64,000 nt of DNA from JACKBC01 sp041391125 (GCA_041391125.1 JAWKON010000049.1:1-64000); one strand, 5' to 3'. Shown: positions 39,183 through 47,626, counted from the first letter of the stretch. A program made the numbers and translations. The notes: generated by a model not told the origin, from the sequence alone.

Positions 39183-40502
39183 ATGTTGGTGAAACTTCGG
39201 CGGGCTTTGCCGCTCGCGCTGGTGTTGAGTTTGCTTGCCATTCCGGTCTTCGCGCAGGATGGCGACATCTCCAATGGCGAGCTGGCCTACGCCATTGACA
39301 ATGTTGTGTTGTTTATTGCAGCTATTTTGGTTATCTTTATGCAGGCTGGTTTTGCCCTAGTGGAAGCTGGGTTCAATTCGGCCAAAAATTCCGTCAACAT
39401 CTTATTCAAAAATTTGCTTGATTTTGGCGTTGGCGTGTTGATCTATTGGATTCTGGGCTATAGCATTATGTATGGCTCTAGTGTCCTAGGCGGCTTTATG
39501 GGTTGGTCTGGCTTTGGCATTAGCGCTACCCCCCCCGAAGCCGTGGCAGGCAATCTAAATCCCCAGGTAGATTTCTTGTTCCAGGTGGCTTTTGCCGCTA
39601 CCGCCGCCACCATTGTCTCCGGTGCGGTGGCCGGACGCATGAAATTTGAGGGGTATCTCATTTACAGCGTGGTGATTACGGCCTTCATCTACCCGGTGAG
39701 CGGTTTCTGGAAGTGGGGCGGCGGCTGGTTGGACGCCATGGGCTTCTATGACTTTGCCGGTTCGTTGATTGTGCATTCTGTCGGTGGCTTTGCCGGTTTG
39801 GCGGGCGCCATCCTGTTGGGACCCCGCATTGGGCGCTTTGCCAAGGATCGCGATGCTGCCACCTTTGCGCCTTCCAACTATGTGGTGGCCACGTTGGGCG
39901 TCTTTATCCTGTGGGTGGGCTGGTATGGCTTTAACCCCGGCAGCCAATTGGCCTTTGCCGGCGCCGCCAACACCGATGTGACCATGCTGATTGCGGTAAA
40001 CACGACGCTGGCGGCCGGTGCGGGTGTGGTCGTAGCAATGATTATTTCCTGGTTCATGTTGGGCCATCCCGATTTGGGCATTACGCTGAACGGCGCGCTG
40101 GCCGGTCTAGTCGGCATCACGGCCAACTGCGATTCAGTCACCAATGGCTCGGCCATCATTATCGGCGCCATAGCAGGCGTGCTGGTGGTCGCCGGTATGC
40201 AGTTGCTGGAGCGCTTGAAGATTGACGATCCGGTGGGCGCCTGGCCGGTACATGGTCTGTGCGGCATTTGGGGCGGCATCGCCACCGGCATCTTCGGTGG
40301 TCATCCGCTGGTGGCGCAGATCGTCGGTTCGCTGGTGATTCCGCTGTGGGCTTTTGTGACGGCCTTTGCGCTTTTCTTTATCCTCAAACAGGTTAACCTG
40401 CTGCGCGTTTCGCCAGAGGATGAGCAGATTGGGCTGGACCGTTCCGAGCACGGCGCCGGCGCCTATGCCGGACTGGCAGCCTATAGTTCAGGCGACGACT
40501 AA
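39183..40502 (+). CDS. amt: Ammonium transporter (Amt family) with signal peptide
   Basis: A second, 439-residue ammonium channel. It starts with a cleavable signal (residues 1-24, LALVLSLLAIPVFAQ) as in many Gram-negative-type AmtB proteins, unlike its neighbour. FMQAGFALVEAGFNSAKNSV, DFAGSLIVHSVGGFAGLAGA and DDPVGAWPVHGLCGIWGGIA carry the phenylalanine gate and pore histidines. The two Amt proteins belong to different subgroups and are not a recent duplication. AGAGAGGA precedes the ATG. Confidence 0.94.
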   Translation: MLVKLRRALPLALVLSLLAIPVFAQDGDISNGELAYAIDNVVLFIAAILVIFMQAGFALVEAGFNSAKNSVNILFKNLLDFGVGVLIYWILGYSIMYGSSVLGGFMGWSGFGISATPPEAVAGNLNPQVDFLFQVAFAATAATIVSGAVAGRMKFEGYLIYSVVITAFIYPVSGFWKWGGGWLDAMGFYDFAGSLIVHSVGGFAGLAGAILLGPRIGRFAKDRDAATFAPSNYVVATLGVFILWVGWYGFNPGSQLAFAGAANTDVTMLIAVNTTLAAGAGVVVAMIISWFMLGHPDLGITLNGALAGLVGITANCDSVTNGSAIIIGAIAGVLVVAGMQLLERLKIDDPVGAWPVHGLCGIWGGIATGIFGGHPLVAQIVGSLVIPLWAFVTAFALFFILKQVNLLRVSPEDEQIGLDRSEHGAGAYAGLAAYSSGDD

Positions 40503-40518
40503 ACGAAATCCATCAACC

Positions 40519-40556
40519 AAAAAAGCGAGGCAACTTAGGTTGCCTCGCTTTTTTTT
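40519..40556 (+). terminator. Intrinsic terminator after second amt gene
   Basis: AAAAGCGAGGCAAC and GTTGCCTCGCTTTT form a perfect stem with a TTAG loop, then a run of T. Confidence 0.95.
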
Positions 40557-40636
40557 GTTGATGGTTCCTGCTTTCATTTACAATGGGCGCTCTCTTTTGT
40601 ATAATGGTTTCTACTAAAGGGGGGGACGCACGGAAA

Positions 40637-41548
40637 ATGGCGCACAGTTCGTATGCAACCAATACGGTTCGACAGCCAGAGAAGCCACTGAACAGCCTGG
40701 GACCATACCAGATCAGCGGTATGTTGGGACAAGGCGGGGTTTCGATAGTTTATCGCGCCCGCCGCCCCAATCAGCCAGAGGTGGCGCTCAAGGTGCTCAA
40801 CATGGCGCTCTCCGGCCAGCCGGACATGCGCAAACGCTTTCTGGATGAGCACAGGCTTTTGCAGCAGCTTCGCCATCGCGGCATTGTGCAGGTGTACGAC
40901 GCAGGCGAGTTGGATGGTCGCTTTTATATCGCGCTCCAATTGCTCACGGGCGATACGCTGGAGGCGCTGGTCACGCGCAACAAGACGCTGGGCGAAATTA
41001 CGGCCATAGATATAGCCAAACAGGTGGGCGAAACGCTGGAATACATCCACCAACAGAGGCTGGTTCACCGCGACATCAAAACGTCCAATGTAATGATCAC
41101 CCATGACCGGCGGGCGGTGCTCTTTGATTTTGGCACGGTCTTGCGGCTGAGTTCGCTGCCCGCGGAGCCCATTACGGGCGTCTTTGGCACACCCCCCTTT
41201 GTTTCGCCCGAGCAGGCGCTGGCCAGTCCGGATATTGATGGCCGGGCGGATATATACGGCCTGGGCGTTGTGCTCTATCGCATGGTGGCAGGGCGCAAGC
41301 CATTTTATGGCAGCCGTTCCGAATTGCTCCACGCCCACATTCACGACGAACCGCCGCCCCCATCACACTTTGCCCGCGTATCACCGCAGCTCGAACAGAT
41401 CATCCTCAAAGCGCTGGCCAAAGACCCCGCCGACCGCTATCAGCGCGCCATCGACATGGTCCACGCCCTGGACAATGTTGAGCCTCTGCCTGAACCCGCC
41501 GGCTTGTCTGGTCGCCTACGCCAATGGTTCTCATTCCAATCGAGTTAG
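40637..41548 (+). CDS. Serine/threonine protein kinase, cytoplasmic
   Basis: 303 residues from the ATG at 40637. A complete Hanks-type kinase domain: glycine loop GMLGQGGVSIVYRA, ATP lysine in VALKVLN, catalytic loop LVHRDIKTSNVMI, metal site FDFGTV, and GTPPFVSPEQA with DIYGLGVVLYRMVAGRKPF. The domain ends near residue 270, leaving a short basic tail, with no membrane segment or sensor domain. It is separated from the amt genes by a terminator. Partners unknown. Confidence 0.9.
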   Translation: MAHSSYATNTVRQPEKPLNSLGPYQISGMLGQGGVSIVYRARRPNQPEVALKVLNMALSGQPDMRKRFLDEHRLLQQLRHRGIVQVYDAGELDGRFYIALQLLTGDTLEALVTRNKTLGEITAIDIAKQVGETLEYIHQQRLVHRDIKTSNVMITHDRRAVLFDFGTVLRLSSLPAEPITGVFGTPPFVSPEQALASPDIDGRADIYGLGVVLYRMVAGRKPFYGSRSELLHAHIHDEPPPPSHFARVSPQLEQIILKALAKDPADRYQRAIDMVHALDNVEPLPEPAGLSGRLRQWFSFQSS

Positions 41549-41559
41549 CTGCTTATTTG

Positions 41560-41620
41560 CATTTTCAATTTTTCGTTTTCAATTTTCAAGTTGCAATTGA
41601 AAACAGAAAATTGAACACAG
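41560..41620. repeat. Iterated TTTTCAA repeat
   Basis: Words like TTTTCAATTTTTCGTTTTC followed by GTTGCAATTGAAAACAGAAA form an A/T-rich imperfect palindrome between convergent genes. Confidence 0.6.
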
Positions 41621-41624
41621 TCTC

Positions 41625-43478
41625 TCACCTCATTACCAGCGGCAGGTAAACCGGCAGCGTATATTCCACTTCCAGCACCGGCGCGCGATCGGCGGCGCCG
41701 TCGTATGCGGTGGCAGCGCGCTTGCCGGACCCGGCGATGATAAAGACCATGGGATTGCCCGTGCGCCAGTTGGTTTGGCTGATGATCTCCTGCACAATGG
41801 GCGCCAAATTGGGTGTGGCGTGCGCCTCTCTGACCGCGCTCCACACGGGCACGTCGTTCCATTCCACCGCGGCATCGGTGGAGATGCGGCTGGAAATGTC
41901 GTGCGGTGCGTCGCTGAAGGTGCGCGCGTTAAAGCTGGCCTCGCCGCTAATGCGCAGCGATGTGGAGCGGTCGCCCGTCGCATCAGTCTGAAACGCAATG
42001 TAAGCATTAATTATCCGCGCATTGGGCGGCACATCGACATTCTGAAAACGCACGCCCACCACTTGCGGACGGTCCCGATTTTCGCTCAATTCCAGATCAC
42101 CGCTGCGGAGGCTCACGCGGCCTTGGGCCGCGTCTTCTTCGGCATCATCCTCAGATTGCACGACGCGAATCTGCAAAATGCGAACCACCTGTTTTGGATC
42201 GAGCGCGGGCTGGTCGGTATGGGGTGTTGGCGTAGCCGTTGGCTCAGCAGACGGCCCTGCCACAGGCGTATCTGTCGGCAATGGGGTGGGCGCCACCGTA
42301 GAGACGGCCGTCGGCGCAATGGTGGGCGGCGCGGCTAGCGTGGCGGTGGGGAGCGGTTGCGTTGTGGGCGCCGAGGTCGGCTGGGGCGCGGTGGTGGGCG
42401 CGCTGGTTGGGGTGAAGGTTGGCGTTGGCTGGGGGCCAACGGGGCCGCCATTGGCCAACGTCAATGTGGCCTTGCGCACTGAAAACGAATCGTCTCCCGA
42501 GAAGACCAAATAGAGCGTTTGGCCGTCGCTGCTGGCCCATTTGGGCGGAAAGCTGGCCGTTTCGCCCGGCCCCACATCCCAATTATCGGTATGATAAACG
42601 GTAGTCCACGGTCCCCACGGCTCCGGCGCATCATACACGCCAAAGCCGCCCGCAAAGCGCGTATCTTCCGAGCTGCTGCTGGACTGCTGCCACCACAAAT
42701 AGCGTTTGAGCGCCGGAATGTAGCTGATGCCCGAGCGCCGCGCCAGCCCCGGATTGGTGAAAACGCTGCCGCGCTGATTCACGTTGCTGGTCCATGCGGG
42801 GGTATTGGCGCCGTCTACGCGCACAAAATATTCATAGGCGGCCTGGTTGCGCATCTGGTCTTTGGGGACGCGCATGAGAATGAAGCGGTCGGCGGCCGTA
42901 TAGGCGCTGGGGTTGTCATGGGTGACAGTGTAAACGTAGTTGTCGCGGGCGCCGGCATAGTTTTGGCCAAAATTAATAAAGGTGCAGTAGCCAAATTCAT
43001 CAAATTTCCAATCGCCAAAGGTCCAGCTTTGGGCGTGGTCGGTGGACCAGGCGAGCTGACATTTATGGCCGTTATTGTCGGCGTTGCGCACCCACATATA
43101 GAGCACGCCATCCACCATGAGCATGCCGCTGGCCTTTTTGCCGGCTGAACCTTGCCCCGTCTGCTCTTGGGGCGAACGGATGTTGGCGGCGCTGATGTTG
43201 GTGGGCGGGCCATCGACGCGGGCAAAGCCCAGGCTTAACTTTTGCGGCACTTTGGGGTCAAAACCGTTGCCGTCACCATAGGCCGTGTAAAGCGCGCCAT
43301 CATCGGCCCAGGTAATCGGGTAGTTGTCGCTGCCGTTGGCCATGCGCTGGATGGACGATTGGGGCGCCCATTCCAGATTGGCAATGACCGGACTGGGCGG
43401 GTATGGCGGCGTGCTATTGGATGGGCTGACGAGCCCAATGAGAAAGGGCAGAAGCATGAAAAGGAAATAATAATGCAT
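41625..43478 (-). CDS. Secreted DUF4185 protein with Pro/Thr linker and C-terminal beta domain
   Basis: 617 residues. A signal peptide (1-18) is followed by a DUF4185 domain (about 25-350; five-bladed propeller-like family, related to glycosidase folds) with YPITWADDGALYTAYGDGNG and LYMWVRNADNNG. A low-complexity Pro/Thr/Ala linker spans about 352-440, then a beta-sandwich domain (about 455-605) similar to CBM96-type modules (VGVRFQNVDVPPNARIINAY). The C-terminus is PVYLPLVMR. It is probably surface-exposed and may bind or process polysaccharide. A shorter paralogue lies just upstream. GGGAG precedes the ATG. Confidence 0.85.
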   Translation of the reverse strand: MHYYFLFMLLPFLIGLVSPSNSTPPYPPSPVIANLEWAPQSSIQRMANGSDNYPITWADDGALYTAYGDGNGFDPKVPQKLSLGFARVDGPPTNISAANIRSPQEQTGQGSAGKKASGMLMVDGVLYMWVRNADNNGHKCQLAWSTDHAQSWTFGDWKFDEFGYCTFINFGQNYAGARDNYVYTVTHDNPSAYTAADRFILMRVPKDQMRNQAAYEYFVRVDGANTPAWTSNVNQRGSVFTNPGLARRSGISYIPALKRYLWWQQSSSSSEDTRFAGGFGVYDAPEPWGPWTTVYHTDNWDVGPGETASFPPKWASSDGQTLYLVFSGDDSFSVRKATLTLANGGPVGPQPTPTFTPTSAPTTAPQPTSAPTTQPLPTATLAAPPTIAPTAVSTVAPTPLPTDTPVAGPSAEPTATPTPHTDQPALDPKQVVRILQIRVVQSEDDAEEDAAQGRVSLRSGDLELSENRDRPQVVGVRFQNVDVPPNARIINAYIAFQTDATGDRSTSLRISGEASFNARTFSDAPHDISSRISTDAAVEWNDVPVWSAVREAHATPNLAPIVQEIISQTNWRTGNPMVFIIAGSGKRAATAYDGAADRAPVLEVEYTLPVYLPLVMR

Positions 43479-43502
43479 AGTGCGCTCCCTTGATGCATGT
43501 TG

Positions 43503-43590
43503 AATATTGGGTCGGTGGTTGCAAGTTGCAGGTTGCAGGTGACGCTGCGACCCGCCACCTGCAACCTATCACGTGCCACGTGTAACTTAA
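43503..43590. repeat. Iterated GGTTGCA palindrome
   Basis: GGTTGCAAGTTGCAGGTTGC on the left mirrors CCACCTGCAACC and CACGTGCCACGTG on the right. It lies upstream of the DUF4185 gene; similar words are at 33681. Confidence 0.75.
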
Positions 43591-43781
43591 CCACGCCTGT
43601 AAAGAGTTGGCTTGACTGCCGTAAGACTGTCGAAATTTTGGGAGCGTACGGTTTGGTTTGTGTTTTGATACGGGGCCAATGGGCAAGTGGTGTGGAAGTT
43701 ATACGGATGTTCTATGAATGCGCTGTGGTTGCCCATGCCCCTGCGGGGAAAATCAGGGCGGTTTCGCGAGATATGGGGAGA

Positions 43782-43831
43782 GTCCAAAGATAATCCCGGA
43801 ATCTTCGAAGATTCCGGGATTATCTTTGGAC
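43782..43831. repeat. Perfect 50-base palindrome
   Basis: 43782-43806 and 43807-43831 are exact reverse complements over 25 bases with no spacer; it begins GTCCAAAGATAATCCCGG. It stands between the two DUF4185 genes, 36 bases past the stop of the upstream one. No T-run follows on the minus strand. It could end transcription, or be a repeat of the genome. Confidence 0.95.
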
Positions 43832-43867
43832 GGCTATGCAGATTTTGTAATTGCGTGCTAATCAAGT

Positions 43868-44974
43868 CTAATCAGCCGGCCCTTGGTTGGCCAGGGTCAA
43901 TGTGGCCTTGCGGACCGAGAACGCATCGTCGCCGGAGAAGACAAGGTAGAGCGTTTTGCCGTCCTCACTGGCCCACTTGGGTGGGAAGCTGCCGGTTTCG
44001 CCCGGCCCTACGTCCCACTTTTGCGTAAAGTAGACGGTGGTCCACGGTCCCCACGGCTCCGGCGCATCGAAAATGCCAAAGCCCCCTTCGTAGCGCGTGT
44101 CTTCGCCATTGTAATTCAACTGCTGCCACCACAAGTAGCGATGCAGCCCCGGAATATAGCTAATGCCAGAGCGGCGCGCCAAGTTGGCATGTTCAAAGAC
44201 GCCGCCGCGGTCGGCCACATTTGAACTCCAGCTCGGATTATTGTTGGCATCCACACTCACAAAAAATTCGTAGGCCGCTTTGTCCTGCATCTGGTTCTTG
44301 GGCGCGCGCATCAAAATAAAGCGGTCGGCCACGTCGTATGCACTTGGGCTATCGTGGGTGACCGTGTACACATACTCATCACGCGCGCCCGCATAGTTCT
44401 GGCCGTAGTTAATAAAGGTGCAATAGCCAAATTCATCAAATTTCCAGTCGCCAAACGTCCAGGTTTCGGCGTAGTCGTCCGACCAGGCGAGCTGACATTT
44501 ATTGCCATTGTTGTCGGCATTGCGCACCCACATGTAGAGCACGCTGTCCACCATGAGCATGCCGCTGGCCTTTTTGCCATCGGAACCGTGACCGGTCTGT
44601 TCGCCGTTAGAGCGGATGTTTTCGGCGCTGAAACTGGTGGGCGGGCCGTCTATGCGCGCAAAGCCCAGGCTTAGACGGTCGGCAATTTTAGGTTCAAAGC
44701 CATTGCCGTCCCCATAGGCGGTGTAGAGCGCACCGTCATCGGCCCAGGTGATGGGAAAGTTGTCGCTGCCATCGGCCATGCGCTGGATCGACGATTTGGG
44801 CGCCCAGGCAATATCGACAATCAGCGGGCTGGGTGGGTATGGTGGCGGGCCAGCAGGTGGCAGGGTCGCTACAAAAAGAATGGGCAGCAGAATGCGAAAA
44901 GCTTGCAGAAACACGATGAAAATCCCCTTACTTTTGATGGAAGGTGGGCCAATGGCAAGTTTACAATTCGCCAT
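43868..44974 (-). CDS. Secreted DUF4185 protein, short paralogue
   Basis: 368 residues as opened by the ATG at 44974, but the first 20 codons translate an inverted repeat (AATGGC...GCCATT). A GTG at 44914 with AAGGGG upstream would start MFLQAFRILLPILFVATLPP, a normal signal peptide, and is more likely. The DUF4185 domain fills the rest and is very similar to that of the downstream gene, residue for residue over long runs (LYMWVRNADNNG, CQLAWS, FDEFGYCTFIN). It lacks the linker and C-terminal domain. Tandem duplication followed by domain gain or loss. Confidence 0.82.
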   Translation of the reverse strand: MANCKLAIGPPSIKSKGIFIVFLQAFRILLPILFVATLPPAGPPPYPPSPLIVDIAWAPKSSIQRMADGSDNFPITWADDGALYTAYGDGNGFEPKIADRLSLGFARIDGPPTSFSAENIRSNGEQTGHGSDGKKASGMLMVDSVLYMWVRNADNNGNKCQLAWSDDYAETWTFGDWKFDEFGYCTFINYGQNYAGARDEYVYTVTHDSPSAYDVADRFILMRAPKNQMQDKAAYEFFVSVDANNNPSWSSNVADRGGVFEHANLARRSGISYIPGLHRYLWWQQLNYNGEDTRYEGGFGIFDAPEPWGPWTTVYFTQKWDVGPGETGSFPPKWASEDGKTLYLVFSGDDAFSVRKATLTLANQGPAD

Positions 44975-45135
44975 TGGTAGTAATTTGGGTGCTTACCTTT
45001 CATTTCGCTGTAAGCCCTATCACTTAACCACATCCACCGCGCGTCCACTTGACCACCGCTAGACTGCCGCGAGTTAAGCGTCGTATGGCCATTTTATTAT
45101 TGCCATACGAATGTCATATGGGTGCTGTACGGAGA

Positions 45136-45318
45136 TTACCACTCTCCCGTCATATAGCGCGCAATGCCCATACCGATAAAACCAATCCCCAAGGCGCCGA
45201 GGAGCGCCACGGCGACCTCTCCTGTGAATAGACCGATGGCCAGGCCAATCATCAAACAGCCGACAAAAATCAGTCCGGTGACGCCCCTTCTTTGGGTTTC
45301 GTGTTGCTCGACCTTCAT
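45136..45318 (-). CDS. Small two-segment membrane protein
   Basis: 60 residues, start ATG at 45318 with GGAGG upstream. Two hydrophobic segments, GVTGLIFVGCLMIGLAIGLF and VAVALLGALGIGFIGMGIA. Family not recognised. Same strand as the DUF4389 gene upstream. Confidence 0.7.
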   Translation of the reverse strand: MKVEQHETQRRGVTGLIFVGCLMIGLAIGLFTGEVAVALLGALGIGFIGMGIARYMTGEW

Positions 45319-45393
45319 TTCGAATGCCTCCTTTTCGTTAAATTCCGACCATTAGGCGCTAACGAGTGGAAACGTTGTAATTTGTGCAAGAAT

Positions 45394-45472
45394 TTTTACC
45401 ACGAAGGCACACAAAGATTACGCGAAGGAACACCAAGATCAAAGCCTTTCTTCGTGAAACTTCGTGGATGAT
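45394..45472. repeat. ACCACGAAGG-type palindrome
   Basis: ACCACGAAGGCACACAAAG on the left and CTTTCTTCGTGAAACTTCGT on the right form an imperfect inverted repeat built from CGAAG/CTTCG words. Related to 47662-47734 and 32051-32116. Confidence 0.7.
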
Positions 45473-45490
45473 TTAAATTTTGTCCAATCC

Positions 45491-46150
45491 TTATTGCAAG
45501 CTGAAGGGCGGATATTCATCCGTCACCAGCAGAAACGCATAGGCGCTCACCCGCAGCGCCCAACGCCCCACGCCGACGCTAAAATTGAAGAGCCCCTGCG
45601 GATATTGACCGCTGAACAGAATGGCAAACCAGGCCACAATGGTGGTGAAGAACACGCCTATGGCGAGAAACGCCAGGACGATGTAGTGCGGGATCGCCAG
45701 CAGCCACTTCACCAGCGGCAGCCACCGATTGAGGTCGTTCGCCACGTCGGGATAGTCGACCTCCAGATGGACCGCTTGCTCCTCAACCGTCGATGGATAT
45801 TGGTCGGTGAGCAGGAGTAGGTAGGCGCCGACGCGGTAGCTAAAGCGCGTCAGTTCGCGCGCAAAGTCGAACCACCAGCGCGGATAACGCTGGCGAAAGA
45901 TGATCATCAGCGCGGTGGCGGCAGCCAGGCCGCCCGCCAATCCGCCCGCCGTCTCGCGCGTGCGGTTCACAATATCCCCCATTTCATTGAGGGTAATCGT
46001 ATAGGTGACGGTCTGGCCCGATCCTGAAAGCAGCCCCAGAATGATGGCAATGGGGATGACCCAGATCAAGCGGAAGAAGGTGGTCAGCCGGTCCAGTTGT
46101 TCAGGATAGTCGATCTCCAATCGGGCTGCGTATGCAGAGAGTGTATTCAT
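45491..46150 (-). CDS. DUF4389 membrane protein
   Basis: 219 residues with four hydrophobic segments. Twice the pattern of a charged YP-containing strand before a membrane pair: LEIDYPEQLDRLTTFFRLIW and LEVDYPDVANDLNRWLPLVK, the latter leading to WLLAIPHYIVLAFLAIGVFF, typical for DUF4389. The middle has FRQRYPRWWFDFARELTRFS. Function unknown. AAGGAG precedes the ATG. Confidence 0.88.
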   Translation of the reverse strand: MNTLSAYAARLEIDYPEQLDRLTTFFRLIWVIPIAIILGLLSGSGQTVTYTITLNEMGDIVNRTRETAGGLAGGLAAATALMIIFRQRYPRWWFDFARELTRFSYRVGAYLLLLTDQYPSTVEEQAVHLEVDYPDVANDLNRWLPLVKWLLAIPHYIVLAFLAIGVFFTTIVAWFAILFSGQYPQGLFNFSVGVGRWALRVSAYAFLLVTDEYPPFSLQ

Positions 46151-46701
46151 TGATTATTCTCCTTAAACAGGAACTCCCATAAGCAAATAGGGTATTTCTC
46201 ATACATACTTTACAAGAAATCACATCTTTGGCGCCCCGCCAAATGGGTAGGTTATGCCCCACTTGACTGGACAGTATTTTTGTCTGTTCCACCAAGTTAG
46301 GCGCAAGCCGAAGCAGGAGGAGATGGGATAGCTTCCGCGACACGTGATGGCAGGTAGTCGCGATCCTCACCACTGGCCAAATGCCTAGTTGAAAAACTGA
46401 CCATTGGACGAGTGATTGACCTCGTTATGTAGCCGATATGGAATACAGGAAAATAGAATAGAGTGTAAGGCAGTTGAACTTCACATTGCTTCCACGAACT
46501 TTTCCCTATCGGCAACCGGGCTCAGCGTCCTGGTCACAACGTCGGCAGGTTGCTCCTGTTGTTGCCCCGTTGGTGCACCAGCGGCTTTGGCATCATCTGT
46601 GACCACGTTCATTTGGTACAACACACCTACACCTTATCAGCCGCACCGCGCGCTGATCCATCGATATATACGCATGTTCTGTTGATTCTACAAGGAGGTA
46701 G
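46151..46701. promoter_or_regulatory. Divergent control region with CTACCCATTTG motif
   Basis: Shared upstream region of the DUF4389 gene (minus) and the SnoaL-like genes (plus). On the minus strand CTACCCATTTG stands at 46240-46250, the same 11 bases as in the noncoding element at 51451-51461, here partly overlapping a hairpin TTTGGC (5) GCCAAA at 46227-46243. On the plus strand CTGGCCAAATGCCTAGTT (46372-46390) resembles the same block. No gene seen. Confidence 0.4.
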
Positions 46702-47121
46702 ATGATGTCTGCGGAACTCAAAGCCATTGCTCAAAGCCTGATCGATCAGGTCTGGAATGGCGGCAATCTGGCGGCCATTGATCAATTTTACGCGCCAACC
46801 GTTGTGCGCCGCCAGCCGCCCTTTCCGCCAGTGGAGGGATTGGCCGCTTACCGCGCCTTTCTGACCACTACCTTTGCCACCTTTGCCAATCTACACATGA
46901 CGGCAACGGAGATGGTCGTTGAGGGCGACACCGTCGTCCTCTACGGCACGTGGCGCGCCCAACAGATTGGGCCGCTGGCCTGGGCCGATCTGCCGGCCAG
47001 GGGCAAATCGTTTGAGGTAGCGTACTGCACCATTCTCCACTTCCAGGCTGGCAAAGTAGTCGAGGAGCTGGTCTATGTGGACCAATGGGGGCTGGTGCAG
47101 CAACTGCAAATACGGGGCTAA
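46702..47121 (+). CDS. SnoaL-like polyketide cyclase / ester cyclase family protein
   Basis: 139 residues, an NTF2-like cone fold. ATG at 46702 with AAGGAGG. Family pattern: IDQVWNGGNLAAIDQFYAPT, VEGLAAYRAFLTTTFATFAN, MVVEGDTVVLYGTWRAQQIG and KVVEELVYVDQWGLVQQLQI. Such proteins are often stand-alone and of unknown substrate. A close paralogue follows 85 bases on. Confidence 0.88.
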   Translation: MMSAELKAIAQSLIDQVWNGGNLAAIDQFYAPTVVRRQPPFPPVEGLAAYRAFLTTTFATFANLHMTATEMVVEGDTVVLYGTWRAQQIGPLAWADLPARGKSFEVAYCTILHFQAGKVVEELVYVDQWGLVQQLQIRG

Positions 47122-47206
47122 TTTCCAGCTTTTCCACCAGCACTGCTGTCGGAATGACAGCAGCGCAACCTTTTTCAAGAATACCCAGAATACAAGGATG
47201 GAAATC

Positions 47207-47626
47207 ATGTCTACTGAGCTGCAGGCGAAAATTGAACTCTTTATTGACGAAGTATGGAATCATGGCAAGCTGGCCGCGTTAGACGAATATTGTGCATCGA
47301 ACGTTGTCCGTCAGCAACCGCCCTATCCCACCATTGAGGGATTGGCCGCCTATCGCGACTTTGTCACTAGCACACTCGCCATCTGGCCTGATATTAAGAT
47401 GACCGTTGAGGAATTCATTGTCGCGGGGGATACGGTGGTGATCCGCGGCTTCTGGACCGGCACCCAAACGGGGCCGTTGCGCTGGACCAATCTGCCGCCC
47501 AGCGGCAACCAAGTGAAGGTTGCCTTTTGTGAGATCATACACATGGCAGACGGCAAAATCGCCGAGGGGTTTGGGTATCACGATAATCTGGGGATGTTGC
47601 AGCAATTAGGAATTGAATCTGCCTAA
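47207..47626 (+). CDS. SnoaL-like ester cyclase family protein, paralogue
   Basis: 139 residues from the ATG at 47207, the same length as the upstream copy and aligned from MSTEL to MSAEL; a further ATG three codons upstream overlaps its AAGGA site. IDEVWNHGKLAALDEYCASN, VEEFIVAGDTVVIRGFWTGT and YHDNLGMLQQLGI follow the family. Identity to its neighbour is moderate by eye, so this is an older duplication. Probably one transcript. Confidence 0.87.
   Translation: MSTELQAKIELFIDEVWNHGKLAALDEYCASNVVRQQPPYPTIEGLAAYRDFVTSTLAIWPDIKMTVEEFIVAGDTVVIRGFWTGTQTGPLRWTNLPPSGNQVKVAFCEIIHMADGKIAEGFGYHDNLGMLQQLGIESA

Noticed and set aside
40583..40636. Earlier start for the kinase gene at 40583
   Set aside because: The first 18 residues come from DNA directly after the terminator of the amt gene and carry no kinase-like sequence; the ATG at 40637 has GGGGGA upstream.
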